Positions 6,053-7,169 of a DNA stretch of 7,169 nucleotides are shown piece after piece. The position numbers and the translations under genes are program-made. Position 1 is the stretch's first letter; every line of letters begins with the position of its first letter. The stretch is taken from the NCBI GenBank assembly GCA_003164655.1, contig PLTW01000138.1, forward strand, positions 1-7,169. The letters run 5' to 3'. The notes under the pieces were generated by a model that worked only from the letters and a program-made list of their open reading frames with translations, searched no databases and had not been told where the DNA came from. Source of the DNA: Actinomycetota bacterium. Lineage in GTDB: Bacteria > Actinomycetota > Thermoleophilia > UBA2241.

Positions 6053-7169
6053 CTAACCGGCGGCGCCGCTCCGCCGGCCGCCGCGCGCGGCGCCGTCCAG
6101 AAACTTCCTGATGGCGGCGAACTGACTCGCGCCGTCGAGACCCGCCTCGGCCAGCACCACCTCGCCCTGACCGCTGCCCAGATAGTGACCGTGGCGATAG
6201 GGGTGCAGCGTCGCCTCACGCCCCGCGTCGGAGCGCACCCAGCGATACAGCGTCGGCAGCGTGAACCCGGTGATGCCGATGGCCGCCAGCGCGTGCTCTT
6301 CGGGAAACAGCGCGCGCTGCCGTTCGCGCGGCAGTGAGTCGTATAGCTCGGCGCTGGCCACGTAATAGACCCGGCAGTCGATGCCGTCGCGCTCGAGCAG
6401 GGGCAGCGCCTCGCTCACGAAGGCGTAAGTCACCGCGCTCTCCTGCAGCACGATCGTCACGTCGCCGGCGCCGCGCGGGCGCCGTAGGCAGTAGAGGCCG
6501 GTGACGGCCTCCTCTGGGCCGGCCAGACCCAGTGCGACGCGGTCGAGCACCGTCTCTTCCGGCCGAGTCACAAACGGCGCGATCAGCGCCGGCCGTCGTA
6601 CGAGGGCGGTCGCCAGAAGCGGCCAGATCTCCTGCGGCTCCCAGGGCGTGAGGGTGACCGCCGTGCCGCGCGGAAAGTTCTCCTGCAGAAGCTGCAGCGC
6701 CTGCGGGTCGGCGTGGGTCGGCCCGTCCTCGCCGGTCTTCAGGCCGGCGTGCCCGCAGATCAGGATCAGCGGCCGGTAGGGCGTACCCGAGGCCGCGTGG
6801 CGCGCCTGGGCGCCGATGGCGTGCAGGCGGGCGGCGATGTGTCCCAGCGGCGCCATGAAGGCGCCGTACGACGAGCCCACGCCGAGGGCGTGGCCGTACG
6901 ACGAGATCCCCGAGAGCACGCCGGCGATGGCGTCTTCGCAGATGCCGCCGATCGAAAGCAGGCGCGCGTCCGGGTTGGTCGCTGCGTTCCAGTAGCCGGG
7001 CGCGAAGTCCGCCGCGACCATGCTCACGCTGGTCGAGCCCAGAAGGTCGGCCGAGGCCGTGAGCAGCGCTCCGCCAGACGCCACGTTCAGCATCCGCAAC
7101 GAGCGGCCCAGGGCGTCGCGCAGCGTCGTCGTGGCGCCGGGTTCGAGGCGCAGCTCGTCGGGGATCGAG
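6053..7169 (-). CDS. Transketolase, C-terminal part, divergent (partial at window edge)
   Basis: The frame enters from the right edge and ends with TAG at 6055-6053; 371 codons are visible, covering the thiamine-diphosphate pyrimidine-binding domain and the C-terminal domain. Transketolase moves two-carbon ketol units between sugar phosphates in the pentose phosphate or Calvin pathways. Within the visible part, SADLLGSTSV (residues ~39-48) matches the family's SADLxGS. GEDGPTHADP (146-155) is the diagnostic GEDGPTHQP motif, and AIGITGFTLPTLY with the final HGHYLGSGQGEVVLAEAGL fits the C-terminal domain. The usual G(V/I)REHxM site that holds the catalytic glutamate reads GGICEDAIAG (74-83). 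Glu is retained but flanking Arg and His are replaced. This suggests a divergent subgroup rather than loss of function. The N-terminal diphosphate-binding domain lies outside the window. No tkt symbol is assigned because of the divergence. Confidence 0.85.
   Translation of the reverse strand, partial: SIPDELRLEPGATTTLRDALGRSLRMLNVASGGALLTASADLLGSTSVSMVAADFAPGYWNAATNPDARLLSIGGICEDAIAGVLSGISSYGHALGVGSSYGAFMAPLGHIAARLHAIGAQARHAASGTPYRPLILICGHAGLKTGEDGPTHADPQALQLLQENFPRGTAVTLTPWEPQEIWPLLATALVRRPALIAPFVTRPEETVLDRVALGLAGPEEAVTGLYCLRRPRGAGDVTIVLQESAVTYAFVSEALPLLERDGIDCRVYYVASAELYDSLPRERQRALFPEEHALAAIGITGFTLPTLYRWVRSDAGREATLHPYRHGHYLGSGQGEVVLAEAGLDGASQFAAIRKFLDGAARGGRRSGAAG

Noticed and set aside
4962..6056. 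Long plus-strand open frame opposite der
   Set aside because: Shadow frame for the same reason; Der is unambiguous on the minus strand.
6863..6905. 13-nt direct repeat GCCGTACGACGAG, twice, 30 nt apart
   Set aside because: It lies in frame within transketolase and encodes SSYG twice; no sign of a regulatory or mobile role.

Overview
All supported genes in this window lie on the minus strand, so the text below follows minus-strand order, from high to low coordinates. The right and centre (about 1840-7169) are very GC-rich. They read as an ordinary housekeeping block: the C-terminal part of a divergent transketolase (partial at the right edge), the GTPase gene der, the glycerophospholipid genes plsY and gpsA, and then metK behind its own promoter and a SAM-I (S-box) riboswitch. 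A SAM-I leader, extended -10 promoters, a probably leaderless der start and the sequence of the MetK N-terminal part suggest a high-GC actinobacterium-like lineage (for example Thermoleophilia-like). This assignment is inferred from memory of families and was not searched.

The left part (1 to about 1690) looks different. It has more AT-ending codons and visibly lower GC, falling to about 45% at 241-300. The last third of metK and the overlapping trmB (11 nt) resemble alphaproteobacterial, perhaps Rhodospirillales/Acetobacteraceae, sequences, where a metK-trmB order is familiar. After trmB come a 25-codon hydrophobic mini-ORF, a 145-residue protein of unknown function, and the first 45 codons of what looks like a surface or secreted beta-strand repeat protein.

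The change in character falls inside one intact metK reading frame, in the most conserved part of the protein (about codons 250-300, nt 1690-1840). The simplest reading is a chimeric contig joined through a conserved metK stretch, with true inter-phylum recombination as the less likely alternative. Any statement that the left and right genes act together should therefore be treated with caution.

Functionally, plsY and gpsA act in consecutive steps: GpsA makes sn-glycerol-3-phosphate and PlsY acylates it. They sit tightly behind der in one probable operon. metK is transcribed separately and is probably repressed by its product SAM. Points worth a second look are the metK junction, an extra hairpin inserted in the SAM-I aptamer whose 3' arm can pair with the metK Shine-Dalgarno, the split reading frame at a T7 run upstream of the 145-residue gene, and the near-identical promoter elements of der and metK. 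I see no mobile element, CRISPR array, tRNA or rRNA.
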